Source of the DNA: Suilimivivens aceti
GTDB lineage: Bacteria > Bacillota > Clostridia > Lachnospirales > Lachnospiraceae
Direction: 5' to 3'
NCBI RefSeq assembly: GCF_025567405.1
Contig: NZ_JAOQKJ010000008.1
Location: 136,862 to 200,861 of the forward strand
Length of the DNA: 64,000 bases
Position 1 is the stretch's first letter. Each line of letters starts with the position of its first letter. Below, piece by piece: positions 9,347 through 17,888 of this stretch. A model generated the notes under the pieces. The model saw nothing but the letters and a program-made list of their open reading frames with translations. It was not told the origin of the DNA and did not search any database. The position numbers were made by a program, and so were the translations under genes.

Positions 9347-9817
9347 TTATGAATTCTTGACAACTCTGTGATAATAAGCATACGTCATTTCCGGTCCTTT
9401 GTCAAAGCTTCCTGCACCTGTCACCTCTCCGAGAAAAATGGTATGCGTATCAGTCTCCATGGTATTGATCACACGGCAGGTCAGATAACCGCAGCTGTCA
9501 CTGATCACTGGCAGGAAATCCTCCACCTTATAATCTACTCCATCAAATTTATCCACATCTCTCCCAGAACGGAACCCAAAGCCGCCGATCAGTGATGGAG
9601 CCGAATCCTCTGCAAGTACCGAAACTGCAAATACTCCCGTTTCCTTAATGCATTCCGTTGTGTAGTTCTGATGGTTCAGGCTTAATGCCACTGTTATCTT
9701 CGGTGATGAGGTGATCTGCATCACACTATTTGCTGTGCAGCCAGTAGGACGTCCATTATCCCAGGTGCTGATCACATATACCCCATATGATAGCTTCCTT
9801 AGTATAGATGTATCCAT
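9347..9817 (-). CDS. Flavin reductase-like FMN-binding protein
   Basis: A 156-residue split-barrel flavoprotein of the flavin reductase-like family. The N-terminus KLSYGVYVISTWDNGRPTGC followed by VMQITSSP is the FMN-binding signature. Similar domains form the flavin part of high-molecular-weight rubredoxins, which pass electrons to rubredoxin or rubrerythrin partners. Here the rubredoxin part is absent, and the rubrerythrin gene just downstream carries its own rubredoxin-like domain. A role as electron donor for peroxide reduction is inferred from this context. The ribosome site AAGGAGG precedes the ATG. Confidence 0.85.
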   Translation of the reverse strand: MDTSILRKLSYGVYVISTWDNGRPTGCTANSVMQITSSPKITVALSLNHQNYTTECIKETGVFAVSVLAEDSAPSLIGGFGFRSGRDVDKFDGVDYKVEDFLPVISDSCGYLTCRVINTMETDTHTIFLGEVTGAGSFDKGPEMTYAYYHRVVKNS

Positions 9818-9856
9818 TCTTTTTCCTCCTTAATCTTTTTAATATCAGTAACTATT

Positions 9857-9894
9857 ACTAATATTAGTGTAAGACAGATATTTCCATCTGTCAA
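9857..9894 (-). promoter_or_regulatory. Promoter of the flavin reductase-rubrerythrin operon with adjoining palindrome
   Basis: On the minus strand TTGACA (9894-9889), a 17-bp spacer and TACACT (9871-9866) form a strong promoter. A perfect 12-bp palindrome ACTAATATTAGT (9857-9868) overlaps the -10 box and is a candidate operator for a redox-responsive regulator. Confidence 0.65.
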
Positions 9895-9923
9895 TGATAT
9901 TTTCCCGCAAGGCTGATTTTTTA

Positions 9924-9932
9924 TGCTATAAT
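9924..9932 (+). promoter_or_regulatory. Extended -10 promoter element of the ABC-F gene
   Basis: TGCTATAAT on the plus strand is an extended -10 element about 60 nt before the ABC-F start codon. No good -35 box is visible. Confidence 0.4.
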
Positions 9933-9992
9933 CCCTTATGATATACATTTGACAGTTCTGTCTGAGCTGTCTGAAGAAAGGTACAGACATTT

Positions 9993-11549
9993 ATGAGTAT
10001 TTTAAACGTAGAACATTTAACCCATGGCTTTGGTGACAGAGCCATTTTCCAGGATGTTTCCTTCCGTCTGCTGAAGGGTGAGCATATTGGCCTGATCGGA
10101 GCCAACGGCGAAGGGAAATCCACTTTTATGAATATTATTACAGGCAAGCTGATGCCGGATGAGGGCCAGGTAGAATGGGCGAAAAACGTACGTGTCGGTT
10201 ATCTGGACCAGCACACTGTCCTTGAAAAGGGCATGACGATCCGTCAGGTGCTCTCCTCTGCCTTTGATTTTCTGTTTGACATGGAAAAACAGATGAATGA
10301 CATCTGTGACAAAATGGGAACCGCATCTGAAGAAGAACTGGAACAGTACATGGAAGACCTTGGAACCATTCAGGATCTGCTTACCATGCACGATTTCTAT
10401 ATGATCGATGCCAAAGTTGAAGAAGTGGCAAGGGCTCTTGGCCTTCTGGAGCTTTCTCTTGACAGAGACGTCTCTGATTTAAGCGGCGGTCAGCGTACCA
10501 AGGTGCTTCTTGCCAAGCTCCTTCTGGAAAAACCGGATATCCTGCTTCTGGACGAGCCTACCAACTATCTGGACGCTGAGCATATCGCCTGGCTGAAACG
10601 GTATCTGAATGACTATGAGAACGCCTTTATCCTGATCTCCCATGACATTCCGTTTTTGAACAGTGTTGTCAATTTGATCTACCACATGGACAATCAGCAG
10701 CTCACCCGTTATGTAGGGGATTATGACAAGTTTCAGGAAGTCTATGCCATGAAAAAGGCACAGCTGGAAGCTGCCTATAATAAGCAGCAGAAGGAGATTG
10801 CGGACTTAAAGGATTTTGTAGCCAGGAATAAAGCCAGAGTTTCCACCAGAAATATGGCCATGTCCCGCCAGAAAAAGCTGGATAAGATGGATGTGATCGA
10901 GCTTGCGGCAGAAAAGCCAAAGCCGGAATTTCATTTTAAAGAAGCAAGAACCCCTGGCCGCTATATTTTCCAGACACAGGATCTTGTCATCGGCTATGAA
11001 GAACCTCTCTCCAAGCCCTTAAATCTGGAAATGGAAAGAGGTCAGAAAATTGTTCTTACCGGTGCCAACGGAATCGGTAAAACCACACTGTTAAAGAGTA
11101 TTCTCGGTCTGATCCCACCGTTGTCCGGATCAGTCACTCAGGGTGATTACCTGAGTATCGGTTATTTCGAACAGGAAATGTCCGGTGATGGCAGTAATAC
11201 CTGTATCGAAGAGATCTGGCAGGAATTCCCCGGCTACAGCCAGTATGAGGTACGTTCTGCCCTTGCCAAATGTGGTCTGACCACCAAGCATATTGAAAGC
11301 CTTGTTAAGGTATTAAGCGGCGGCGAGCAGGCAAAGGTACGTCTATGCAAGCTGATCAACCGGGAAACCAATGTCCTGCTTCTGGATGAGCCTACCAACC
11401 ACCTTGACGTAGATGCCAAGGATGAACTGAAACGTGCCCTGACCGCCTATAAGGGCAGCATCCTCATGGTATGCCACGAACCGGAATTCTATGACGGACT
11501 GGCAACTGCTGTGTGGGACTGCACGCAGTTCACCACTCGACTCGTTTAG
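9993..11549 (+). CDS. ABC-F family ATP-binding protein
   Basis: A 518-residue soluble protein with two ATP-binding cassettes and no membrane domain. The first has Walker A GANGEGKST, signature LSGGQ and Walker B LLLDEPTNYLD. The second has Walker A GANGIGKTT, signature LSGGE and Walker B LLLDEPTNHLD. Between them lies the charged P-site tRNA-interaction linker (about residues 245-305, rich in Lys, Ala and Arg). ABC-F proteins act on stalled ribosomes, and some give resistance to ribosome antibiotics. The overall form is that of the YkpA/YbiT-like housekeeping members, so resistance is not assumed. It is one of only four plus-strand coding genes, alone in its transcript and convergent with degV. 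Confidence 0.9.
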   Translation: MSILNVEHLTHGFGDRAIFQDVSFRLLKGEHIGLIGANGEGKSTFMNIITGKLMPDEGQVEWAKNVRVGYLDQHTVLEKGMTIRQVLSSAFDFLFDMEKQMNDICDKMGTASEEELEQYMEDLGTIQDLLTMHDFYMIDAKVEEVARALGLLELSLDRDVSDLSGGQRTKVLLAKLLLEKPDILLLDEPTNYLDAEHIAWLKRYLNDYENAFILISHDIPFLNSVVNLIYHMDNQQLTRYVGDYDKFQEVYAMKKAQLEAAYNKQQKEIADLKDFVARNKARVSTRNMAMSRQKKLDKMDVIELAAEKPKPEFHFKEARTPGRYIFQTQDLVIGYEEPLSKPLNLEMERGQKIVLTGANGIGKTTLLKSILGLIPPLSGSVTQGDYLSIGYFEQEMSGDGSNTCIEEIWQEFPGYSQYEVRSALAKCGLTTKHIESLVKVLSGGEQAKVRLCKLINRETNVLLLDEPTNHLDVDAKDELKRALTAYKGSILMVCHEPEFYDGLATAVWDCTQFTTRLV

Positions 11550-11564
11550 TCAATCCTTCACACA

Positions 11565-12413
11565 CTATACTGAGAAAAATGCAACCGCTACTGCACCTGG
11601 ACCGGCATGTGTACCAATGACACTTCCGATCATGGTTGTCTCCAGTGAGGAAATACCTTCTTCCCAGAGTGCCTTACTGTCTTCGATATACTTCTGAAGA
11701 AGGGTATCATCCAGTCCGGTGTAGCCAAGAAGAATCGGCTTTGTAAAATCAATTCCTCCTGTCTTTCTGATCTCACTGACAAGCAGGTTATTTCCCTGCT
11801 TGGAGCCTCTTGCCTTTCCAAGAACCACAATCTCCCCGTCCCTGATGCAGACAACCGGTTTAATGGAAAGCACACCGCCTGCAAACGCAGCCGCTGCTGA
11901 GATCCGTCCACCCTTTTTCAGATACTCCAGTGTATCCAGCATGGCGATCAGACAGATCTTTTCACGTTCTTTTTCCAGTCTTTCTGCGATCTCTCTGGCT
12001 CCCATCCCCTCGTCCACAAGGCGCAGCGCCAGCTTTGCCAGAATGGCAGTTCCGATCGCTACATTTCTGCTATCTACCACGTAAACACTGTCCTCATACT
12101 CCCTTGCAGCGATCATGGCGCTCTGCCATGTTCCTGACAGCTTGGAAGAAAGTGTGATAACAACAGCGCTCTCCCCTGCTGCCACGATCTTCTCAAACAC
12201 ATCCTCGAAATCTGCCGGTGATGCCTGGCTGGTCTTGGGAAGCACATCACTTTCGATCAGCTTCTGGTAAAATTCCTTCTTTTGGATCGTAACACCTTCA
12301 ATATATTCCTCATCTCCAAAGCGGAGCGTTAAAGGGACGACTGTCAGTCTTTCTTTCACATCCTCTGTAATATCTGCTGTTGAATCTACAATAATATTTA
12401 CTTTCTTATTCAT
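11565..12413 (-). CDS. DegV family fatty acid-binding protein
   Basis: A 282-residue DegV (FakB-type) protein. The N-terminal IIVDSTADIT and the following KTSQASP motif are family signatures for binding a fatty-acid carboxylate. The C-terminal domain has the usual two-lobe form ending in IGSVIGTHAGPGAVAVAF. FakB proteins present fatty acids to the FakA kinase for phospholipid synthesis. No fakA gene is in this window. The start was chosen at the ATG preceded by AAAGGTGA, which contains the MarR stop codon. The gap to the marR-like gene is 4 nt, so both are one operon. Confidence 0.92.
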   Translation of the reverse strand: MNKKVNIIVDSTADITEDVKERLTVVPLTLRFGDEEYIEGVTIQKKEFYQKLIESDVLPKTSQASPADFEDVFEKIVAAGESAVVITLSSKLSGTWQSAMIAAREYEDSVYVVDSRNVAIGTAILAKLALRLVDEGMGAREIAERLEKEREKICLIAMLDTLEYLKKGGRISAAAAFAGGVLSIKPVVCIRDGEIVVLGKARGSKQGNNLLVSEIRKTGGIDFTKPILLGYTGLDDTLLQKYIEDSKALWEEGISSLETTMIGSVIGTHAGPGAVAVAFFSV

Positions 12414-12417
12414 GTTT

Positions 12418-12876
12418 TCACCTTTCTTCTGGGATCCCGTCCTTTGCAAGTATCCTGAGGTTTTCCACGATCCGGTCCAGTGCCTCATAAAAGATCTGTC
12501 TGTTTTCCTCTGTCAGATCCTTTCCGGCAATCTCCACAGCGATCCTGGCCCGCTCGCTCACATGTCTGGCGGCCTCCTGTCCTTCCTCTGTCAGCTTGAA
12601 GACACCTCCGTACAGCGTTTTTCCAACGCTCTCCTTTCGTACCAGTCCTTTCTTTTCCATCAGGGACATCATACGTGATACATCTGCCTTATCCTTGACA
12701 CACAGTTCACACAGCCTGGGCGCTGTCAGTCCTTCTGGAAACCGGTACATGGTCAGAAGATAGATGGAATGGGTTCCCTTCAGTCCGTATTTTTCCATTT
12801 CATCCCCGGTCAGCTTGTGCCAGTACCGTGAGATTTCTGACATTCCTACTGAGAAACGCTCAAATCTGTCTTCCAT
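12418..12876 (-). CDS. MarR family transcriptional regulator
   Basis: A 152-residue winged-helix regulator. The helix-turn-helix lies in TAPRLCELCVKDKADVSRMMSLM, followed by the wing VRKESVGKTLYGGVFKLTEEG. The flanking helices form the dimer interface typical of MarR/SlyA proteins. It heads a two-gene operon with the DegV fatty-acid-binding protein, and MarR-type FabT/FakB-linked control of lipid metabolism is a reasonable guess only. The start at the ATG with AGGTAACC upstream avoids an extension through the operator region. The promoter at 12930-12958 contains paired palindromes, so autorepression is likely. Confidence 0.88.
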   Translation of the reverse strand: MEDRFERFSVGMSEISRYWHKLTGDEMEKYGLKGTHSIYLLTMYRFPEGLTAPRLCELCVKDKADVSRMMSLMEKKGLVRKESVGKTLYGGVFKLTEEGQEAARHVSERARIAVEIAGKDLTEENRQIFYEALDRIVENLRILAKDGIPEER

Positions 12877-12904
12877 GGTTACCTCCTGTTTCCTTCTATA
12901 ACGC

Positions 12905-12963
12905 AAAAGTTGACAAATCAACTTCTGTCATTATAATTCCATGATGTTGATTTGTCAACTTTT
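12905..12963 (-). promoter_or_regulatory. marR promoter with nested palindromic operators
   Basis: The minus-strand promoter is TTGACA (12958-12953), 17 bp, TATAAT (12935-12930), a perfect consensus. Two 18-bp arms (12905-12922 and 12946-12963) are exact inverted copies of each other. Each arm is itself a palindrome of the form GTTGA-N4-TCAAC. One copy covers the -35 box and the other lies just past the start point, as expected for two MarR dimers. Confidence 0.75.
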
Positions 12964-12999
12964 ATCCAATTATCCTTTTATTCTTCTGTTAACCGTTTC

Positions 13000-15318
13000 C
13001 TAGCGCTCTTTTGTCAGATGCCAGATATCTCTGTTGTATTCTGCAATGGTTCTGTCAGATGAGAAGAAGCCAGCCTTGGCGATGTTCACAAGCATCATCT
13101 TCTTCCACTTTGCTCTGTCTTCATAATCAGCGAACATTCTGTCCTTGGTTTCTATATAATCTTCCAGATCCAGTAATGTCATGAACCAGTCTTTGTTCAG
13201 AAGCTCATTGTAGAGCCTTGTCAGATTTTCCTTGTGGCCTGCTGCCAGTGCCTGCTTACCAACGATGAAATCAACAGCTTCTTTGATCACAGGGCTCTTC
13301 TCATAGTAGTCCTTGGAAACATAATCAGCCTTTTCATAGTGCCTTATAACGGTCTCAGAATCCTTACCAAAGATGTAAATATTGTCATCACCAACTAACT
13401 CGTGGATCTCTACGTTAGCACCGTCGGATGTGCCAAGGGTTACTGCACCATTCAGCATGAACTTCATATTTCCGGTACCGGATGCTTCCTTACTTGCCAG
13501 TGAGATCTGCTCAGAAATATCACAGGCGGGGATCAGCCTCTCTGCATAGCTTACATTGTAATTCTCTACCATAAGAACTGTCATGTAAGGACTTACATCA
13601 GGATCATTGTTTACGATATCCTGCAGTACAAGGATCAGGTGGATGATATCCTGCGCAATGATATAAGCAGGAGCTGCCTTTGCACCAAAGATAAAGGTCA
13701 TCGGTCTTGCCGGCTTCTTGCCCTTCTTGATCTCCAGATATTTGTGGATAATGTACAGTGCATTCATCTGCTGACGCTTATACTCATGCAGTCTCTTGAC
13801 CTGGATATCAAATACGGAATCGGGATTTAAGGTAACACCCTCATTTTCCTTCACATAAGCTGCCAGCTTCTTCTTCTGGTCGTATTTGATCTCGGCAATA
13901 CGATCCAGAACTGCCGGTGTATCCTTGAATTCAAGCAGCTTCTCCAGCTTGTCTGCATCCTTTTTGAAGCCATCTCCGATCGTTTCTGCAAGAAATCCTG
14001 CAAGCTCTCTGTTACATGATAAAAGCCATCTTCTGAAGGTGATACCATTGGTCTTATTATTGAACTTCTCAGGGTAAATCTTATAAAAAGCATTCAGCTC
14101 TGTCTCTTCCAGGATCTGGGTATGGATTGCAGCAACACCATTGACAGAGAATCCATAATGGATATCAATGCGTGCCATATGAACACGACCGTCCTTGTCA
14201 ATGATCTGTACCCTTTCATCCTTATACTTTGCTGCTACTCTCTTATCCAGCTCCTTGATGTAAGGAACGAGCTGGGGAACTACCTTCTCCAGATACTTAA
14301 GCGGCCACTTCTCCAGCGCTTCTGCCAGGATCGTATGATTAGTGTATGCACAGGTTTTTCTTACAACCTCGATCGCCTCATCAATTGTAAATGCCTTCTC
14401 CTCAACAAGGATACGGATCAATTCCGGAATGATCATGGTCGGATGCGTATCGTTGATCTGGATGACTGCATGATCATACATCTTACGGAGATCAAACTTC
14501 TTCTCCTTCATCTCAGCCAGGATCAGCTGGGCTGCATTACTTACCATAAAGTACTGCTGATAAATACGGAGCAGGTTTCCTGCCTCATCAGAATCATCCG
14601 GATAAAGGAACAGTGTCAGATTTTTCTCGATCGCTTCCTTATCAAACTGGATACCCTCCTTTACGAGGCTCTCATCCAGTGACTCGATATCAAACAGATG
14701 AAGCTTGTTTACACCGCTGTCATAGCCCGCTACATCAATATCATATAATCTGGAGGTTACTTTTTTCTTTCCAAAATAAACATCATAAGTAATATCTGTC
14801 TTAGTCAGCCAGGAATTCTCCTCGATCCAGGCATTTTTCTCTGCTGTCTGCAGCTTATCCTTAAATACCTGCTTAAACAGACCAAAATGATAATTAAGTC
14901 CGATTCCTTCTCCGGGAAGACCAAGAGTTGCAATAGAATCCAGGAAGCATGCCGCCAGTCTTCCAAGACCACCGTTTCCAAGAGACGGTTCCGGCTCCAC
15001 TTCCTCGATCACGGACAGCTTCTTGCCATACTTTTCAAGAATATCGCTCATCTTATCATAAACGCCGAGATTGATCAGATTGTTGGAAAGTAATTTGCCG
15101 ATCAGAAATTCTGCGGAAATGTAATATACTTTCTTTTCCCCTTCATTGCAATCAGATACTGCCATCAGTCTCTTTGTCAGAATTAATACCGCATAATAGG
15201 TTTCCTGATCTGTCAGAGCAGACAGTTCCTTGCCATACATCTCTTTTGCGATTTCCATTAACTGTTCTTCCAGATTCAGAACCAGAATATCCTTCTGTAA
15301 ATTCGTTTGTGCTGCCAT
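13000..15318 (-). CDS. glgP: Glycogen/alpha-glucan phosphorylase
   Basis: A 772-residue GT35 phosphorylase that releases glucose 1-phosphate from glycogen or maltodextrin using phosphate. Landmarks are GNGGLGRLAACFLDS near residue 112, the long central catalytic region, and the pyridoxal-phosphate lysine in EASGTGNMKFMLNGA near residue 613. The length is close to other Firmicutes enzymes. The ribosome site AGGAGG precedes the ATG. It lies downstream of a LacI-family regulator, with a perfect operator inside its promoter. This suggests sugar-dependent control, as for MalR-regulated maltodextrin phosphorylases. No other glycogen genes are next to it. Confidence 0.96.
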   Translation of the reverse strand: MAAQTNLQKDILVLNLEEQLMEIAKEMYGKELSALTDQETYYAVLILTKRLMAVSDCNEGEKKVYYISAEFLIGKLLSNNLINLGVYDKMSDILEKYGKKLSVIEEVEPEPSLGNGGLGRLAACFLDSIATLGLPGEGIGLNYHFGLFKQVFKDKLQTAEKNAWIEENSWLTKTDITYDVYFGKKKVTSRLYDIDVAGYDSGVNKLHLFDIESLDESLVKEGIQFDKEAIEKNLTLFLYPDDSDEAGNLLRIYQQYFMVSNAAQLILAEMKEKKFDLRKMYDHAVIQINDTHPTMIIPELIRILVEEKAFTIDEAIEVVRKTCAYTNHTILAEALEKWPLKYLEKVVPQLVPYIKELDKRVAAKYKDERVQIIDKDGRVHMARIDIHYGFSVNGVAAIHTQILEETELNAFYKIYPEKFNNKTNGITFRRWLLSCNRELAGFLAETIGDGFKKDADKLEKLLEFKDTPAVLDRIAEIKYDQKKKLAAYVKENEGVTLNPDSVFDIQVKRLHEYKRQQMNALYIIHKYLEIKKGKKPARPMTFIFGAKAAPAYIIAQDIIHLILVLQDIVNNDPDVSPYMTVLMVENYNVSYAERLIPACDISEQISLASKEASGTGNMKFMLNGAVTLGTSDGANVEIHELVGDDNIYIFGKDSETVIRHYEKADYVSKDYYEKSPVIKEAVDFIVGKQALAAGHKENLTRLYNELLNKDWFMTLLDLEDYIETKDRMFADYEDRAKWKKMMLVNIAKAGFFSSDRTIAEYNRDIWHLTKER

Positions 15319-15420
15319 AACACCCTCCTGTTTATCTCATATAATTTTCTTGTTATTTTCTCATCAGCTGTTGCCTTGAAATACCCTGTTTTACTACGTT
15401 TCCCCCTGCTGATTGAGGTC

Positions 15421-15449
15421 AGTATATCATAGGAAAACGTTTTCCGCAA
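15421..15449 (-). promoter_or_regulatory. glgP promoter with LacI-type operator in the spacer
   Basis: On the minus strand TTGCGG (15449-15444), 17 bp and TATACT (15426-15421). The perfect 14-bp palindrome GGAAAACGTTTTCC (15432-15445), a classic LacI/GalR-type operator with a central CG, fills the spacer and would block polymerase. The adjacent LacI-family gene is the obvious candidate regulator. Confidence 0.8.
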
Positions 15450-15464
15450 GTATTTCTTCAAATT

Positions 15465-16454
15465 CTATGCAATAATATCCTCATATTTCATCCTTACAAG
15501 GCTGTGCTTCATCACGATATTCCTGCCATAGCCACCATTCATAAGCTCCTGCAGCTCCTCCATTGCACTCTCAGATATACTGGCAAAATCCTGTCTTACC
15601 GTATTCATCTGCTTACCGACATAACCCATCAGGATGATCCCGTCAAAGCCGCATACGGGACGGAAAATGTCCATCTGGATCAATGCTTTCATGGCACCGA
15701 TCGCCATCAGATCCGAAGCACATACAACTATATCCTTATTTTTCGCATACTTCAGCGTGATATTCCTTGCCTGAAGCTCCGAAAACTCTCCATTCCTTAC
15801 CAGCATGGTCAGATTCTTTTCTTTTACAAGATCCTCCATGCCCCTGATCCTCTCATCCGTCACATAGCCATTCCGCTTCCCGGCAATATACAGGATCCTC
15901 TTACAGTTATTCTCCATGACAGTCTTGGCCGCCACCTCATACTGCGCCCTTCTGTGATCTACCCCGATACAGCTTGTACTGACATTGACAAAAGGCGCAT
16001 CGATCACCACACATTTGAACTTGCCGGTCGAGATCAGACGGTGAAGCACCTTATCCTCTTTACTCATTCCATAAATAATGATCCCGGTGATACTCTGGGA
16101 CTGCAGATATCTTGCCACCTCATCTGCCGTTTTATTCTGGAACATGAAGAAAAACAGTGTGATCACATCCAGGTTCAGCTCCATAGCCTTATTCAGGGCG
16201 CCTGAAATATACTGCATATCAATCTCATCGATCGCATTTGTCTTCATATTGCTGTTGATCAGAAGTGCCACTCTTCCCGCCTGCTTGGAGGAAAGCGCCG
16301 CTGCTACGGAATTGGGCACAAAGTTCAGTTCTTCCACCGCCTTATTTACCCGCTGCCTTGTCTCTTCACTGACATTGGGATACCCATTCAGCACCTTTGA
16401 TACGGTAGAAATCGCAACCCCGGCGCACTTTGCCACATCCTTAATTGATACCAT
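15465..16454 (-). CDS. LacI family transcriptional regulator (probable glgP repressor)
   Basis: A 329-residue LacI/GalR regulator. The N-terminal helix-turn-helix and hinge are VSIKDVAKCAGVAISTVSKVLNGYPNVSEETRQRV. The rest is a periplasmic-binding-protein-like sugar-sensing core with the usual LVKEKNLTM and VCASDLMAIGAMKAL segments. It lies directly upstream of glgP in the same direction, with a perfect CG-centred operator between them. Control of glgP by a sugar such as maltose is an inference from context. Transcription starts after the CheY terminator at 16509-16536, but no convincing own promoter was found. Confidence 0.9.
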   Translation of the reverse strand: MVSIKDVAKCAGVAISTVSKVLNGYPNVSEETRQRVNKAVEELNFVPNSVAAALSSKQAGRVALLINSNMKTNAIDEIDMQYISGALNKAMELNLDVITLFFFMFQNKTADEVARYLQSQSITGIIIYGMSKEDKVLHRLISTGKFKCVVIDAPFVNVSTSCIGVDHRRAQYEVAAKTVMENNCKRILYIAGKRNGYVTDERIRGMEDLVKEKNLTMLVRNGEFSELQARNITLKYAKNKDIVVCASDLMAIGAMKALIQMDIFRPVCGFDGIILMGYVGKQMNTVRQDFASISESAMEELQELMNGGYGRNIVMKHSLVRMKYEDIIA

Positions 16455-16508
16455 AAATCCCTCTCAATCTTGAAAAATACCCTGTAACAATTAATCTTTT
16501 TTCCTTTT

Positions 16509-16536
16509 AAAAAGGGGCTGTCATCAGCCCCTTTTT
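16509..16536 (-). terminator. Terminator after the CheY-like gene
   Basis: Stem GGGGCTG/CAGCCCC (16514-16520 with 16525-16531), loop of four, flanked by A and T runs on both sides. It separates the CheX/CheY pair from the lacI-type gene. Confidence 0.88.
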
Positions 16537-16537
16537 A

Positions 16538-16903
16538 TTACAGTGATTCTACAATCTTATTGATTGCCTTTACTACCTCTTCCTTATCAAAAGGCTTGGT
16601 GATAAACTCATCAGCACCATACTTGACAGCCTGGATCATCTTCTCTTTCTGACCCGCTGCTGTAATCATGATCACTCTTGCTTTTTCATTTTCATGTTTA
16701 ATAAGCTGCAGTGCCTGGATACCATCTGTTACTGGCATAGTAATATCCATGGTCACAATATCCGGATGTAACTCCTTGTATTTCAGATACCCGTCATCTC
16801 CATTTACAGCCTCGGCTATGACCTCATGACCGTTCTCTTCAAGCAAACCCTTTAGTATTTTCCTGGATGTTCTGGAATCATCCACAACGAGTATTTTAGC
16901 CAT
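16538..16903 (-). CDS. CheY-like single-domain response regulator
   Basis: A 121-residue receiver domain with no output domain. It has the acidic pair Asp8/Asp9 in VVDDSRTSRK, the phosphoacceptor Asp53 in VTMDITMP, a Thr in IMITAAG, and the Lys of FITKPFDKEE. This is the CheY layout, which works by protein-protein contact once phosphorylated. It follows, with a 13-nt gap, a gene whose product has the CheC/CheX phosphatase motif, so that protein probably dephosphorylates it. No histidine kinase, motility or receptor gene is nearby, so the phosphate source is unknown. Confidence 0.93.
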   Translation of the reverse strand: MAKILVVDDSRTSRKILKGLLEENGHEVIAEAVNGDDGYLKYKELHPDIVTMDITMPVTDGIQALQLIKHENEKARVIMITAAGQKEKMIQAVKYGADEFITKPFDKEEVVKAINKIVESL

Positions 16904-16916
16904 CTTCCTTTTCCTC

Positions 16917-17801
16917 CTACTTCATTTCAATCTCATCACCGATGGCGATCATAAGATCGACACAGTCATTTTTAATATGAATTGGCAGGACAAGCATTTT
17001 TCTGCTTTCAAAGCCCTGAATTCCGGTCTTGAAGGAAGGGGGCATCAGTTCCAGAGAACTTCCGTCCTTACACTCGGAAACATACAATCCATTAATACAG
17101 TTCAATAATTCACCGATCGCATCCAGTGCATCCTCATCCACCGATGTGAACTCTTCCTGCCCAAATACAGAAGCAGTAAACTGAAGTGCATTGCCCTTAC
17201 CACCTAGCGCACTGACAAATCCCTTCTCACCCTCAACCTTCTGCAGGGCACCGTTTTCATCCTCTGTCTTCTGCATGATATAGGCTTTGTCTGGATATAG
17301 TCCAGTATCTACCAGTCTCATCAGGGTACGGACTGCCGTCCCTGCAATTCCATAATACGCTTCACTGTCTACAGGAAGAAAAAGTGGAAGAATACTGTCT
17401 ACATCATCACTCTTCAGGGCATCCATATCAGATGCCGTAAAATTGTTTTCGCACCGATAATCCAAAAGAATCTGTTCCAGCTGCTCAATCGTCATAAGCT
17501 GTTGATTTTCCATTGCCTGTGCAAAGGCAAGATAAGCATTTCCCTGCTTCTTCAGGAGGCTGTTGACCTGTCCTTCTGTCAGATAACCTTTTTCTACAGC
17601 AATATCGCCGAAGCGCCTGTCCATCACAGCCTGAAGCTGATTTACTCTGTCAGCCTCCTCCTGTGTCATCAGTCCTTCTGCTACTGCGATCAGTCCGAGC
17701 TTTACTCTTACTTTCTGCTGCTCATTCAGGATATCTCTGAACTGTTCTCCGGTAAGAAGTCCTTTCTCCATCAGATAATTCCCCACAATACTTGATACCA
17801 C
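16917..17801 (-). CDS. CheC/CheX-type phosphatase domain protein with N-terminal helical repeats
   Basis: A 294-residue protein. Residues 1-115 hold about four helical repeats of the form YLMEKGLLTGEQFRDIL, resembling the N-terminal domain of type II secretion/MshE ATPases. Residues about 140-294 look like a CheX/CheC domain. Asp227-x3-Glu231-x2-Asn234-x3-Gly238 matches the CheC/CheX/FliY active-site pattern, with prolines following about 16 residues later. These phosphatases remove phosphate from CheY, and the neighbour is a CheY. The repeats may target the protein to a partner or bind a ligand such as a nucleotide, which is a guess. Transcription starts at the promoter 17889-17917. Confidence 0.78.
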   Translation of the reverse strand: MVSSIVGNYLMEKGLLTGEQFRDILNEQQKVRVKLGLIAVAEGLMTQEEADRVNQLQAVMDRRFGDIAVEKGYLTEGQVNSLLKKQGNAYLAFAQAMENQQLMTIEQLEQILLDYRCENNFTASDMDALKSDDVDSILPLFLPVDSEAYYGIAGTAVRTLMRLVDTGLYPDKAYIMQKTEDENGALQKVEGEKGFVSALGGKGNALQFTASVFGQEEFTSVDEDALDAIGELLNCINGLYVSECKDGSSLELMPPSFKTGIQGFESRKMLVLPIHIKNDCVDLMIAIGDEIEMK

Positions 17802-17888
17802 AGCGTAACCTCCTCATTTTCCCTCATTCGTATATTCTGCTCTTGCAGTGGCACTTGCTTTCTTATCTTTATCCTTCTGTTCTACAAA

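Noticed and set aside
9993..11549. Antibiotic-resistance ABC-F gene
   Set aside because: The general ABC-F form is clear, but nothing specific to resistance subfamilies was recognised and there is no attenuator leader with a small peptide.
12910..12937. Plus-strand TTGACA-16-TATAAT in the marR operator as a real gene promoter
   Set aside because: No plus-strand gene follows; the boxes arise from the symmetry of the operator. Kept only as a possible antisense start.
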